Shown here: piece by piece, positions 1 to 6,050 of the stretch
Numbering within the stretch: position 1 is the stretch's first letter
Layout: each line of letters starts with the position of its first letter
Source of the DNA: an uncultured Eubacteriales bacterium
Lineage (GTDB): Bacteria; Bacillota; Clostridia; Oscillospirales; CAG-272
Direction of reading: 5' to 3'
Assembly (NCBI GenBank): GCA_934417455.1
Contig: CAKRWK010000061.1
Coordinates: 1 to 6,761, forward strand
Length of the DNA stretch: 6,761 nt
Program-made: the position numbers and the translations under genes
The notes under the pieces: generated by a model
Databases searched by the model: none
What the model was told of the DNA's origin: nothing
Seen by the model: the letters and a program-made list of their open reading frames with translations, nothing else

Positions 1-36
1 GGCTACCGCAATGCGGAAGCGTATTTCGGAAAATAA
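1..36 (+). CDS. 3' end of an unidentified convergent gene (partial)
   Basis: Reading from base 1, the + strand is open for eleven codons (GYRNAEAYFGK) and ends in TAA at 34-36. The stop lies three bases before a strong hairpin terminator, which is what the end of a real gene looks like. The rest of the gene is outside the window, so neither family nor function can be given. It converges on the M3-type lipoprotein gene and shares its terminator. The reading rests on position and on the stop/terminator arrangement, not on homology. Confidence 0.45.
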   Translation, partial: GYRNAEAYFGK

Positions 37-84
37 AAACCTGCCGTCCCGGACGTCTTGTGTCCGGGACGGCAGGTTTTTATT
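31..84. terminator. Bidirectional rho-independent terminator between convergent genes
   Basis: A perfect 15-bp inverted repeat (40-54 with 62-76) encloses a 7-base loop. On the + strand it is followed by TTTTTATT (77-84). On the minus strand the stem is followed by TTTTTATTT (complement of 31-39). It can therefore stop transcription from both sides: the partial + gene ending at 36 and the minus-strand lipoprotein gene, whose stop codon is at 87-89. Confidence 0.93.
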
Positions 85-86
85 CA

Positions 87-1916
87 TCAGCATCCGCCGG
101 GTGAATTGCAGTCGCTGCTGTAAAAATATTTACCGAGCGCGCGGAAATAGATGCGGTTGGCCGTTTCTTTCAGAATTTCCGCCGAATTTTTCATGGGGTC
201 GTCCACCGCCGCCCGTTGCAGTGCTTCGGCACGGTCGGTAACGGGAATATCGGAGGAAAGCAGCGCGTCGAGCACCTTCCACCCATCACGGATGCCGCCG
301 TGCGTATCCAGCGTTACCGGCATGACGGTCGCGGCCGCAAGACAGTAGGACTGCACGTAGAAGGGATAAAGGAAAATGTGTGGAATGAATACGCTCTCTA
401 CGCCGTCCGTCGACATGCCGAAATAGTCTCCCGCCTGTGCGACGCAGTCCGCAATGCTTTCCGCGGTGACGGCGTCGGCCGGCAGTCGGTAGACCAAGTG
501 CTCAAACTTCGCGTAAAAGCCTTGGTAGAGGAGTATTTTGAACCAACTCTCCATTTTGTTATAAACGAGCGCCGTATACTCTTTGGTGCTGAGAGAACCC
601 GAAAGAGAAAGAAGTGTCAGACATTCGTTCAGTTCGGAGTACACTTCCGCAAGGTCGAGAACGGTGCTTTGTCCGTGCGCGTACATGTCGGCGGCGTGGC
701 CGAGTTCGTGCGCAAATGTCAGGCAATCCTGCACGGTGCCTTCCGTGGAAAGGAAAATAAAAGGCGCGTCGTAAGAATAAAGATAAGTCGTATAGGAGCC
801 GTCATAGCGGGTTTCGCCGGCCGGTGCTACGTCGCAGAGCTTGTACTGCAGAAGAAAATGGAGCACATTCTGCATCTTCGCGCTGCGGTTGCCATACAGC
901 GTGTAGAGCACTTCCTGCGTTTTTTCTGTCGAGGACAGTCCGTTTTCCGTGGTGAACGGCGTCATGCGGTAGTAGGAAAGGGCTATTTGCAAATCCCGGT
1001 TCGCATAGACGGGGAGCACGTAGGTCTTGATGGCGGCAAGGAAGGCTTCCATGTCGGCAGGGGAATAATCGCGGTCGTATTCGGTATAGGCGTAGTCTGC
1101 GTAACTGTCGTAGCCGAGTGCCGTTGCCAAACGTATACGCGTCTGCACGAGGGAAACAAGAAGCGCCGTCCGCTCCTCGGTCAGTTTTTTCTGCGCAAGC
1201 GCACGGATTTCCCTGAGGGAACGGTTGGCGAGCCAGCTGTTTTTGTAGGTTTCCATGAGGTTGGCCGCCGTATCCGACCGGCCTTTGTATGTGACGGTGA
1301 CGCTGCTCTCCGTCAGGGCATTGTAGCGGCTTTCGTATTCCGCTTCGTCCTGCATGAGGCCGATGACCTCGTCCGTATAAACCCCGCCGCCCCTGTACTT
1401 TTCGACAAGGCCGTCGCCATACCATAATTTCTCGAAATTTTCCGCGTCGGCGGAGTTGGCGCAAGCGACATAGAGCTTTTCGGCGGCCTGTAAAAGAAGG
1501 GGATATTGACTACTTATATAGTCATATTCTCCCTTTTTTGATTCATCTGTCGTATCTTTGTTCGTCAGAATACCGGCCAACGTGTACATGGTAACGGCCG
1601 TTTCCGTCGGCGTTGCCAAGGCGCGGAGTTCATCGATAACGTCGGTCGCCGTGGCACCGTCCGTGATGCGGGTCGTCAGCGAACTGTACGAGGCGACCAA
1701 CCCTATCATGTCGGGGCGGGTGTATGCGAGCGAATCGAAGGATTCCGTTCTTCGGTCGGGGTAGTCGAATTTTTCGAGGGAATCGCCGGAAAGACCGCCG
1801 CTTGTGTCGGAAACATCCGGCGTCGGCGGCAGTTGCGTATCGGAACAGGCTACCGTGCCGAACACGGTGCCGGCACAGAGGGACAGTGCCAAAAGTAAAC
1901 AAAGAATGTGTTTCAT
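87..1916 (-). CDS. Lipoprotein with M3-family (oligoendopeptidase F-like) zinc metallopeptidase domain
   Basis: Predicted membrane-anchored extracellular peptidase of 609 residues. The N-terminus has a Lys, a hydrophobic run and a TVAC lipobox-like site (Cys24), then a Pro/Ser/Asp/Gly-rich linker to about residue 55, as expected for a lipoprotein. The catalytic motif HELGH is at 403-407: His403 and His407 are zinc ligands and Glu404 is the catalytic base. AEVYSELNE follows, with Glu424 as probable third ligand. A C-terminal HIFLYPFYVQSY stretch (513-524) matches the substrate-binding His/Tyr region of M3B enzymes. The helical region before the motif is poorly conserved, so substrate preference is unknown. 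An in-frame ATG four codons upstream (1926-1928) would give 613 residues. The inner ATG is preferred because GAAGG precedes it by five bases, whereas the outer one has no ribosome binding site. It has its own promoter and terminator. The assignment comes from motifs, not from a search. Confidence 0.88.
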   Translation of the reverse strand: MKHILCLLLALSLCAGTVFGTVACSDTQLPPTPDVSDTSGGLSGDSLEKFDYPDRRTESFDSLAYTRPDMIGLVASYSSLTTRITDGATATDVIDELRALATPTETAVTMYTLAGILTNKDTTDESKKGEYDYISSQYPLLLQAAEKLYVACANSADAENFEKLWYGDGLVEKYRGGGVYTDEVIGLMQDEAEYESRYNALTESSVTVTYKGRSDTAANLMETYKNSWLANRSLREIRALAQKKLTEERTALLVSLVQTRIRLATALGYDSYADYAYTEYDRDYSPADMEAFLAAIKTYVLPVYANRDLQIALSYYRMTPFTTENGLSSTEKTQEVLYTLYGNRSAKMQNVLHFLLQYKLCDVAPAGETRYDGSYTTYLYSYDAPFIFLSTEGTVQDCLTFAHELGHAADMYAHGQSTVLDLAEVYSELNECLTLLSLSGSLSTKEYTALVYNKMESWFKILLYQGFYAKFEHLVYRLPADAVTAESIADCVAQAGDYFGMSTDGVESVFIPHIFLYPFYVQSYCLAAATVMPVTLDTHGGIRDGWKVLDALLSSDIPVTDRAEALQRAAVDDPMKNSAEILKETANRIYFRALGKYFYSSDCNSPGGC

Positions 1917-1984
1917 AAATACCTTCATCTTTGTACGGGCTTTGCAGATTCGGAAGAATGCAAGGGCGGAGTTTATTTGGTTAT

Positions 1985-1993
1985 ATTATACCA
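1985..1993 (-). promoter_or_regulatory. Extended -10 promoter for the M3-type lipoprotein gene
   Basis: On the minus strand TGGTATAAT is read from 1993 to 1985, a consensus -10 with the TGN extension. The sequence 17 bases upstream (TTTTTC) is a poor -35, consistent with an extended -10 promoter. Transcription would begin near 1978, giving a leader of about 60 bases. Confidence 0.6.
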
Positions 1994-2079
1994 AAGTCCG
2001 GCGGAAGGAAAAAGGGGTTTTTAATAAATATTTTATATCTATTTTGTGAACGACCGTTGTCGGTGGGGAATGAAACCGG

Positions 2080-2128
2080 AAAAAGAGAAAAAAACAACGT
2101 CCGGGAGACCGATTTGGTCTCCCGGACG
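2080..2128 (-). terminator. Rho-independent terminator of the ROK kinase gene
   Basis: A 13-bp perfect inverted repeat (2098-2110 with 2116-2128) has a 5-base loop (2111-2115). On the minus strand it is followed by TTGTTTTTTTCTCTTTTT (complement of 2080-2097). It begins about 22 bases after the kinase stop codon. The + strand side has no T-tract, so it works for the minus strand only. Confidence 0.92.
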
Positions 2129-2149
2129 GGGAAAAACACATATTTTGGG

Positions 2150-3112
2150 TCAGCAAAGTCCCGCCGCACCGATGATGCCGGCGTCGTTACCGAGCGTGGC
2201 CGTGACGATACGGGTGATGACTTTATTGTTGCGCGTGTACTGTTCCTGCCGCACGAGTTCGCGCAGGGGTGCAACGAGGTTTTCCTTCTGGTTGCTGACG
2301 CCGCCGCCGATGGAAATGACCTCCGGCTGGAAGGTGTTGACGATATTGGCAATTCCGGCCGCCAGATGTTCGAGATACCAGTCCACGATTTTTTGCGCGT
2401 ACGCGTCACCGCGTTTTGCCGCTTCAAATGCGGTGCGCGCGGACGTTTTGCCTTCGGCTTTCGCCTCTTCAAACAACAGGGAATCAAGATTTTTCAGGCG
2501 CAATTCCGTCATAACTTCTTCGGTTTTGCGTGTCAGAGCTGTGGCGGAAGAATAGGCTTCCCAACAACCGCGGCGACCGCAGGAGCACTGTCTGCCTCCG
2601 ACAACGATAACCGTGTGTCCGAGTTCGGCGCCGGCATAATTGATACCGCCGGCAAAGATTTTTCCGTCCAGAATAATACCGCTGCCGACGCCGGTGCCGA
2701 GGGTCACCATAACGGCGGTTTTCGCGCCTTTGGCGGAGCCGGCGAGCGCCTCGCCGAGGGCGGCCGCATTGGCGTCGTTGGCAATCAGCACTTTCTTTAC
2801 GGGCAGGTACTTTTTGAACGCTTCCGCAATGGGGAAGTGAAGGAAAGGCAGGTTGTTCGCGTATTCGACAACGCCCGTCTCCGTGTTGGCCGTGCCGGGG
2901 GTGGCAATGCCGACCGACAGGATGTCTTCCGCCGTCAGGCCGTTTTTACGGAGAAGTTCCGCCACGGCGCCGGCCATGTCCTCGGCCACCTTGTCGGCAC
3001 CCTTATCCACCACCGTAGGTACGGACAGTTTGTCCTTCAGAGTATGATTTTCGTCGCACAGACCGACGGCAATATTGGTGCCGCCGAGATCGATTCCCAC
3101 TGTATACTTCAT
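2150..3112 (-). CDS. glcK: ROK-family glucokinase
   Basis: Cytoplasmic sugar kinase of 320 residues, most likely ATP:glucose 6-phosphotransferase feeding glycolysis. DLGGTN (8-13) is the ATP phosphate-binding loop. NDANAAALGE starts at 112, with Asp113 the expected catalytic base. TLGTGVGSG (from about 137) is the second phosphate-binding segment. AGAELGHT contains Glu163 and His166, a sugar-binding and zinc-binding pair. CSCGRRGCWE (176-185) is the ROK zinc motif with Cys176, Cys178 and Cys183. IGGGVS (268-273) lies in the adenosine region, and the protein ends just after LGNDAGIIGAAG, as GlcK does. Length is normal for the family. A GTG nine bases upstream (3119-3121) could also be the start; the ATG at 3112 is preferred because family members begin just before the GIDLGGT motif. 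N-acetylglucosamine, mannose or another hexose cannot be excluded. There is no helix-turn-helix N-terminus, so it is a kinase and not a ROK repressor. Confidence 0.93.
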   Translation of the reverse strand: MKYTVGIDLGGTNIAVGLCDENHTLKDKLSVPTVVDKGADKVAEDMAGAVAELLRKNGLTAEDILSVGIATPGTANTETGVVEYANNLPFLHFPIAEAFKKYLPVKKVLIANDANAAALGEALAGSAKGAKTAVMVTLGTGVGSGIILDGKIFAGGINYAGAELGHTVIVVGGRQCSCGRRGCWEAYSSATALTRKTEEVMTELRLKNLDSLLFEEAKAEGKTSARTAFEAAKRGDAYAQKIVDWYLEHLAAGIANIVNTFQPEVISIGGGVSNQKENLVAPLRELVRQEQYTRNNKVITRIVTATLGNDAGIIGAAGLC

Positions 3113-3149
3113 GTGTAGCACATCACTTTCTTTTGAAAGATTTTCTTAC

Positions 3150-3178
3150 ATTTTAGCACGCCTGCCACCTCTTGTCAA
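3150..3178 (-). promoter_or_regulatory. Sigma-A type promoter of the ROK kinase gene
   Basis: On the minus strand a perfect -35 TTGACA (3178-3173) is followed by a 17-base spacer and the -10 TAAAAT (3155-3150). The expected start is near 3143, about 30 bases before the ATG. GAAAGTGAT upstream of the start codons resembles an extended Shine-Dalgarno sequence. Confidence 0.87.
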
Positions 3179-3263
3179 GGGCTTTCACGTCAAAATAATA
3201 GAAAATTGCTATATTTTCGTTTTTTGCCTTAGGTTTAACATTCCCTATCATTGATTATTTTTG

Positions 3264-3359
3264 CGGCAAATCATCGGTTTTGCCGTCGTGAAACGTCCCT
3301 CGCGGTACTCGCGTACGGCGTCGGGAGTTTCGCTTGCCAAAACTACACCGCTTTGCGGT
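3264..3359 (-). other. Intergenic region with three consecutive hairpins
   Basis: Between the oligoendopeptidase stop codon (3387-3389) and the kinase promoter there are three inverted repeats in about 95 bases. In minus-strand order they are: ACCGC/GCGGT with a 3-base loop (3347-3359); a 42-base imperfect hairpin (3290-3331); and a 7-bp stem CGGCAAA/TTTGCCG with an 8-base loop (3264-3285). The long one pairs GAAAC/GTTTC, TCCC/GGGA, CGC/GCG and GTAC/GTAC around a loop that reads GCGA, a GNRA tetraloop, on the minus strand. None is followed by a convincing T-tract, so a simple terminator does not fit well. It could be a 3'-end processing or stabilising structure, a dispersed palindromic repeat, or an RNA element. 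Confidence 0.55.
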
Positions 3360-3386
3360 AATGAGTGATAAGAAACGTTAACTTTA

Positions 3387-5090
3387 TCAGACGAGTTTCG
3401 ACAGGTCAAAGTCGGAAAGCCAGCGATTTGCGACCTCGGCCACACCGGCAAGGCATTTTTCGTCGAACGGTGTGCGCAGACCGGCGCGTGTCAGCAGGTC
3501 GGTGAATGTGCGGCTGCCGCCCTCTGTCGTGTAGGCCAAATAATGCTGCCACGCGTCGGGCAGGTCTTTCTGAATCATCGCCCAGAACTGTAAAGCCACC
3601 GTTTGCGCAAGGCAGTAATCAATGTAGTAGAAAGGACTCGAATAGATGTGGTGCTGTCGCTGCCAGTACTTTCCGTCGCTGTAGAAGGGAACTTCGCCGT
3701 CAAATTTCAGCCAGGGGGTGTACACGGCGCTGAGACGTTTCCATGTTTCGTGGCGTTCGTCTGGCGTCATGTCGGGTCTTTCGTACACTTCATGCTGAAA
3801 ATGGTCCACCAGCGTTCCGTAAGGAATAAAGGTCAAGGCTCCCGCCAGATGGCTGTAATAAAATTTCTGCGTGTCTTTTCCGAAGAAACCTTCCGACCAC
3901 GGCCATGCGAAAAATTCCATTGACATGGAGTGAACCTCGCAGGCTTCCATGGACGGCCACGCATAATTGTGCGGTACGCGTTTTCTGTTCATATAGTAAG
4001 CGAACGCGTGTCCGGCCTCGTGTGTGACGGTGGAAACGTCGTCCTCCGTACCGTTGAAATTAGCGAAAATGAAGGGGACTTCGTAGTCGGCAATATCGGT
4101 GCAGTAACCGCCGGCCTGTTTGCCTTCCTTGGCAAGCAGGTCAAGAAGATTGTTTTCCGTCATGACGGTGAAAAATTCATCCGTTTCGCGCGAGAGTTCG
4201 TGGTAGAATGTCTTTGCGTGCGCTACGATACCGTCGGCATCGTGTGCGGGCTTCGGGTTGCCGCTGCGGAACATCAGTGCCTTGTCATAAACACTCATAG
4301 GGTAAGAAACACCGAGTCTCTTTGCCTGTTCGCGGTAAATGCCTTCCGCGAGCGGGACAATGTATTTCACAACGGCGTGACGGAATTTTTCCACGTCGCT
4401 TTTGTCGTAGCAGTTGCGCCCCATGCGGTAATACCCGAGCGTTGTATACCCCTCGTAACCGAGTTTTTTGCCCATGCTGTCGCGCAGATGTACCAGTTTA
4501 TCATACAGAGTGTCGAGTTCCTCACCGTGGTCGCGGTACCATGCGCCGACGGCCATCCACGCCGCACGGCGACGGGCGTCGTTCGCGTCATTCATAAAAG
4601 GCGACATCTGTGCCGCCGTGTAGGTTTTTCCTTCAAAGGGAATCTCCGCCGACGCAAGCAGTTTTTCGTATTCTTGCGTCAGGTCGTTTTCCGCCTGCAT
4701 TTCGGGGATAATCGCCGGCGAGAAGGATTTTAGACTGATTTCCGCATTTTTGAACATCAGGTCACCGAACTCTTTTGAAAAATCCGCACGGAACGGACTT
4801 TCAAGGAGTGCCATTGTCCAAGTCTGCTCGTATTCTTCCAATTCCGGCAGGACGCCGTTGAAAAATTTCATTTCTTCATCATAAAATCTGTCGCGCGTGT
4901 CGATGGAGTGACGGATGCTTGCCAGATTCAGCATCGTGCTGAGCCGACGGTCGTCACGGTCTTTTTTCAGAAACAGCGCGCGAGCCTCTTCGTAGGTTTT
5001 GGCGGCTTTCAGCTCTTCGGTCATTTTCTTCGTGTCGGTTTTCGCGGCTTCCATGTCCGGCCGCTCATACGGCATATCGTTGAATTTCAT
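3387..5090 (-). CDS. M3-family oligoendopeptidase (cytoplasmic)
   Basis: Zinc metallopeptidase of 567 residues that would cleave short peptides in the cytoplasm; there is no signal peptide or membrane segment. The start MKFNDMPYERPDM is typical of the Firmicute M3 oligoendopeptidase family, and the length matches. The catalytic motif HEAGH is at 357-361: His357 and His361 bind zinc and Glu358 is the base. PSMEACEVHSMSMEFF follows, with Glu385 as third ligand. HHIYSSPFYYIDY (480-492) is the conserved His/Tyr region that contacts substrate. AAGGA lies ten bases before the ATG. A consensus promoter lies upstream, with a leader of about 48 bases. No T-rich terminator is visible downstream, only the hairpins at 3264-3359, so some read-through into the kinase gene is possible. 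It shares its fold with the lipoprotein at 87-1916, but the two differ greatly in sequence and location, so they are not recent duplicates. The symbol pepF is not given because this subfamily is distinct from classical PepF. Confidence 0.95.
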   Translation of the reverse strand: MKFNDMPYERPDMEAAKTDTKKMTEELKAAKTYEEARALFLKKDRDDRRLSTMLNLASIRHSIDTRDRFYDEEMKFFNGVLPELEEYEQTWTMALLESPFRADFSKEFGDLMFKNAEISLKSFSPAIIPEMQAENDLTQEYEKLLASAEIPFEGKTYTAAQMSPFMNDANDARRRAAWMAVGAWYRDHGEELDTLYDKLVHLRDSMGKKLGYEGYTTLGYYRMGRNCYDKSDVEKFRHAVVKYIVPLAEGIYREQAKRLGVSYPMSVYDKALMFRSGNPKPAHDADGIVAHAKTFYHELSRETDEFFTVMTENNLLDLLAKEGKQAGGYCTDIADYEVPFIFANFNGTEDDVSTVTHEAGHAFAYYMNRKRVPHNYAWPSMEACEVHSMSMEFFAWPWSEGFFGKDTQKFYYSHLAGALTFIPYGTLVDHFQHEVYERPDMTPDERHETWKRLSAVYTPWLKFDGEVPFYSDGKYWQRQHHIYSSPFYYIDYCLAQTVALQFWAMIQKDLPDAWQHYLAYTTEGGSRTFTDLLTRAGLRTPFDEKCLAGVAEVANRWLSDFDLSKLV

Positions 5091-5144
5091 TTTTTTCGGT
5101 TCCTTTCCGTGCGCTTTTCGGCGCCATTCTCTTTATTTGGATAA

Positions 5145-5173
5145 AGTATACCACGTTTTTCTTTGCTTGTCAA
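5145..5173 (-). promoter_or_regulatory. Sigma-A type promoter of the oligoendopeptidase gene
   Basis: On the minus strand TTGACA (5173-5168), a 17-base spacer and TGGTATACT (extended -10, hexamer at 5150-5145) form a near-consensus promoter. The start site would be near 5138. The leader contains a small CTTTA/TAAAG inverted repeat (5131-5146 on the + strand) overlapping the -10 and initiation region. Confidence 0.87.
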
Positions 5174-5413
5174 TGTTTTTCTTATCATCGCCGGAAAACG
5201 TCGAAAAATGGTGAAAAACAAAGATTGCGGTAAATATGCAATTAATATAAAAGTGAAAACCAATGATGATAAAAAGCACATTCCCACATGAGCGTTTCAC
5301 GTGTCAAAGATAAACAAAAATAAGGAAAAGCTTTTCTTACACCGACAGAGAATACCCCGGACAGGGAAAGTTTGTCCCGAAGAATTTTAATTTGAAATAT
5401 TTTGCAAAAAGCC
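5174..5413. other. Intergenic region between divergent promoters, no gene seen
   Basis: This AT-rich spacer separates the oligoendopeptidase promoter (leftward) from the tRNA promoter (rightward). It holds a 12-base palindrome GAAAAGCTTTTC near 5327-5338, a weak hairpin around ATTGC/GCAAT near 5224-5242, and a GGACA/TGTCC repeat near 5360-5380. No reading frame has both a ribosome binding site and a protein-like sequence. Confidence 0.5.
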
Positions 5414-5442
5414 TTGACAAATGGCGGATAAGTTGCTATAAT
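5414..5442 (+). promoter_or_regulatory. Consensus promoter of the tRNA-Ser gene
   Basis: A perfect TTGACA (5414-5419) is followed by a 17-base spacer and a perfect TATAAT (5437-5442). This is the full sigma-A consensus, as expected for a stable-RNA gene. Transcription would start near 5449, leaving a 5' leader of about 50 bases to be removed by RNase P. Confidence 0.95.
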
Positions 5443-5499
5443 GATTGGGTAAGTCATCATACGTTGCCTTTGGAATGGCACTTTTGAGCGACCGTCTGT

Positions 5500-5591
5500 G
5501 GAGAAGTACTCAAGAGGTCGAAGAGGCGCCCCTGCTAAGGGTGTAGACCGGCTATACCGGTGCGAGAGTTCAAATCTCTCCTTCTCCGCCA
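5500..5591 (+). tRNA. tRNA-Ser (anticodon GCU), reads AGC/AGU
   Basis: A complete class II tRNA of 92 bases. The acceptor stem is GGAGAAG (5500-5506) with CTTCTCC (5581-5587), then discriminator G5588 and an encoded CCA (5589-5591). The anticodon stem CGCCC/GGGTG encloses the 7-base loop CTGCTAA with anticodon GCT at 5534-5536. A long variable arm (GACCGG..CCGGT, about 5546-5561) is the serine hallmark. The T arm GAGAG-TTCAAAT-CTCTC is intact. It has its own consensus promoter and a terminator just downstream, so it is a single-gene transcription unit. Confidence 0.98.
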
Positions 5592-5596
5592 AAAGG

Positions 5597-5644
5597 GAAT
5601 AATACGAACCCTGAAACAAAACCGGAGTTCGTATTATTCTTTTC
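5597..5644 (+). terminator. Terminator downstream of tRNA-Ser
   Basis: A perfect 13-bp inverted repeat, GAATAATACGAAC (5597-5609) with GTTCGTATTATTC (5627-5639), encloses a 17-base loop that can form two more CC/GG pairs. It is followed by TTTTC. The stem is AT-rich and the T-tract is short, so it is of moderate strength. It starts six bases after the tRNA CCA end. Confidence 0.78.
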
Positions 5645-5695
5645 TAACGAATATTTCGGCATAAAAGTCGATTTGGACGGCAAAATGAAAAAACT

Positions 5696-5723
5696 GCCGG
5701 GCGTTTAATCGCTCGGCTTTTTT
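5696..5723 (+). terminator. Second hairpin terminator downstream of tRNA-Ser
   Basis: GCCGGGCG (5696-5703) pairs with CGCTCGGC (5710-5717), with one G-U pair and a 6-base loop, followed by TTTTTTAT. An A-tract (5688-5693) on the left side gives it weak bidirectional character. It may back up the tRNA terminator or belong to a decayed gene whose frame ends at the TAA at 5706-5708, inside the hairpin. Confidence 0.8.
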
Positions 5724-5905
5724 ATGCTCAAAAACAGGTGCTTGCTATGAAAGACCGTATAACAGTTTTTTCAATAGACATAACAATAAGATACCACTCC
5801 GTTTTTTTGCCTTTCGTCTTTGCCGTTGCAGCACAGTTAAAAGCCGAAGTAAACGGGAAAAATTGTCGCTGAAAACTTTGATAATACCAAGAGTCAAACT
5901 CGCTA
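5724..5905. other. Unassigned spacer between tRNA locus and IS remnants
   Basis: No recognisable gene. The only translatable candidate is a 41-codon + strand frame (ATG at 5747, stop TGA at 5870-5872), preceded by AGGTG six bases before its ATG. Its translation (MKDRITVFSIDITIRYHS...) is not recognised. A minus-strand frame covering the same stretch begins at a TTG inside the neighbouring IS remnant and is probably spurious. The segment may be chromosomal flank or residue of another element. Confidence 0.3.
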
Positions 5906-6050
5906 TGAACTGCCCCAAATTGTGCGGACAGTACAAAAACAGCCTGAATGGTAGACAATATTAAATTTTAAGTAATGAACTGACATCGCATTTCGAGTGG
6001 TGTCAGTTTTATTTTGAGTTGGATACGTTCGTTGTTATAGAACTGTATGT
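5906..6050 (-). mobile_element. IS3-family remnant: transposase C-terminus and terminal repeat
   Basis: Read on the minus strand from about 6050, the sequence encodes IQFYNNERIQLKIKLTPLE and then MRCQFIT, with a stop TAA at 5970-5968. This matches the characteristic C-terminus of IS3-family OrfB integrases (YNNxRIQxKLKxLTPxEYR). Beyond the stop, about 60 bases lead to GGGGCAGTTCA, which would place the element's right end near 5906; that end is assigned by resemblance to IS3-family termini and is less certain. Everything upstream in the element is missing: OrfA and the DDE core of OrfB. Similarity stops abruptly near 6045-6055, where ISL3-type coding begins on the other strand. Confidence 0.72.

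Noticed and set aside
216..1427. 403-codon + strand frame antisense to the M3-type lipoprotein
   Set aside because: It is a codon-bias shadow of the minus-strand gene, with Arg/Val-rich composition, no promoter or ribosome binding site, and no domain; the minus-strand frame has clear catalytic motifs.
1500..1525. AT-rich TGACTA/TAGTCA inverted repeat inside the lipoprotein gene
   Set aside because: It lies in-frame within coding sequence (codons for EYDYISSQY), is short, and has no associated promoter or terminator signal.
40..2128. Shared GTCCGGGA sequence in the terminators at 40-76 and 2098-2128
   Set aside because: The match is only eight bases in two GC-rich hairpins whose remaining stem sequence differs, so it is not a convincing repeat family.
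1931..3118. 395-codon + strand frame antisense to the ROK kinase
   Set aside because: It is the shadow of a gene with complete ROK motifs and runs through that gene's terminator hairpin.
3248..3451. 67-codon minus-strand frame overlapping the oligoendopeptidase 3' end
   Set aside because: No ribosome binding site is evident and it overlaps the end of a well-supported gene. Part of its translation looks protein-like, but it covers the three hairpins, so a structured repeat explains the stretch better.
3930..4733. 267-codon + strand frame antisense to the oligoendopeptidase
   Set aside because: It is a shadow of a strongly supported metallopeptidase gene; no start signals and no recognisable domain.
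5087..5287. 66-codon minus-strand frame upstream of the oligoendopeptidase
   Set aside because: It spans the oligoendopeptidase promoter and leader, and the Lys/Arg-rich end is translated Shine-Dalgarno and leader sequence.
5242..5619. 125-codon minus-strand frame across the tRNA gene
   Set aside because: It reads antisense through the whole tRNA-Ser and its promoter; the string EKERFELSHRYSRSTPLAG is just the complement of the tRNA. Such frames are a familiar annotation artefact.
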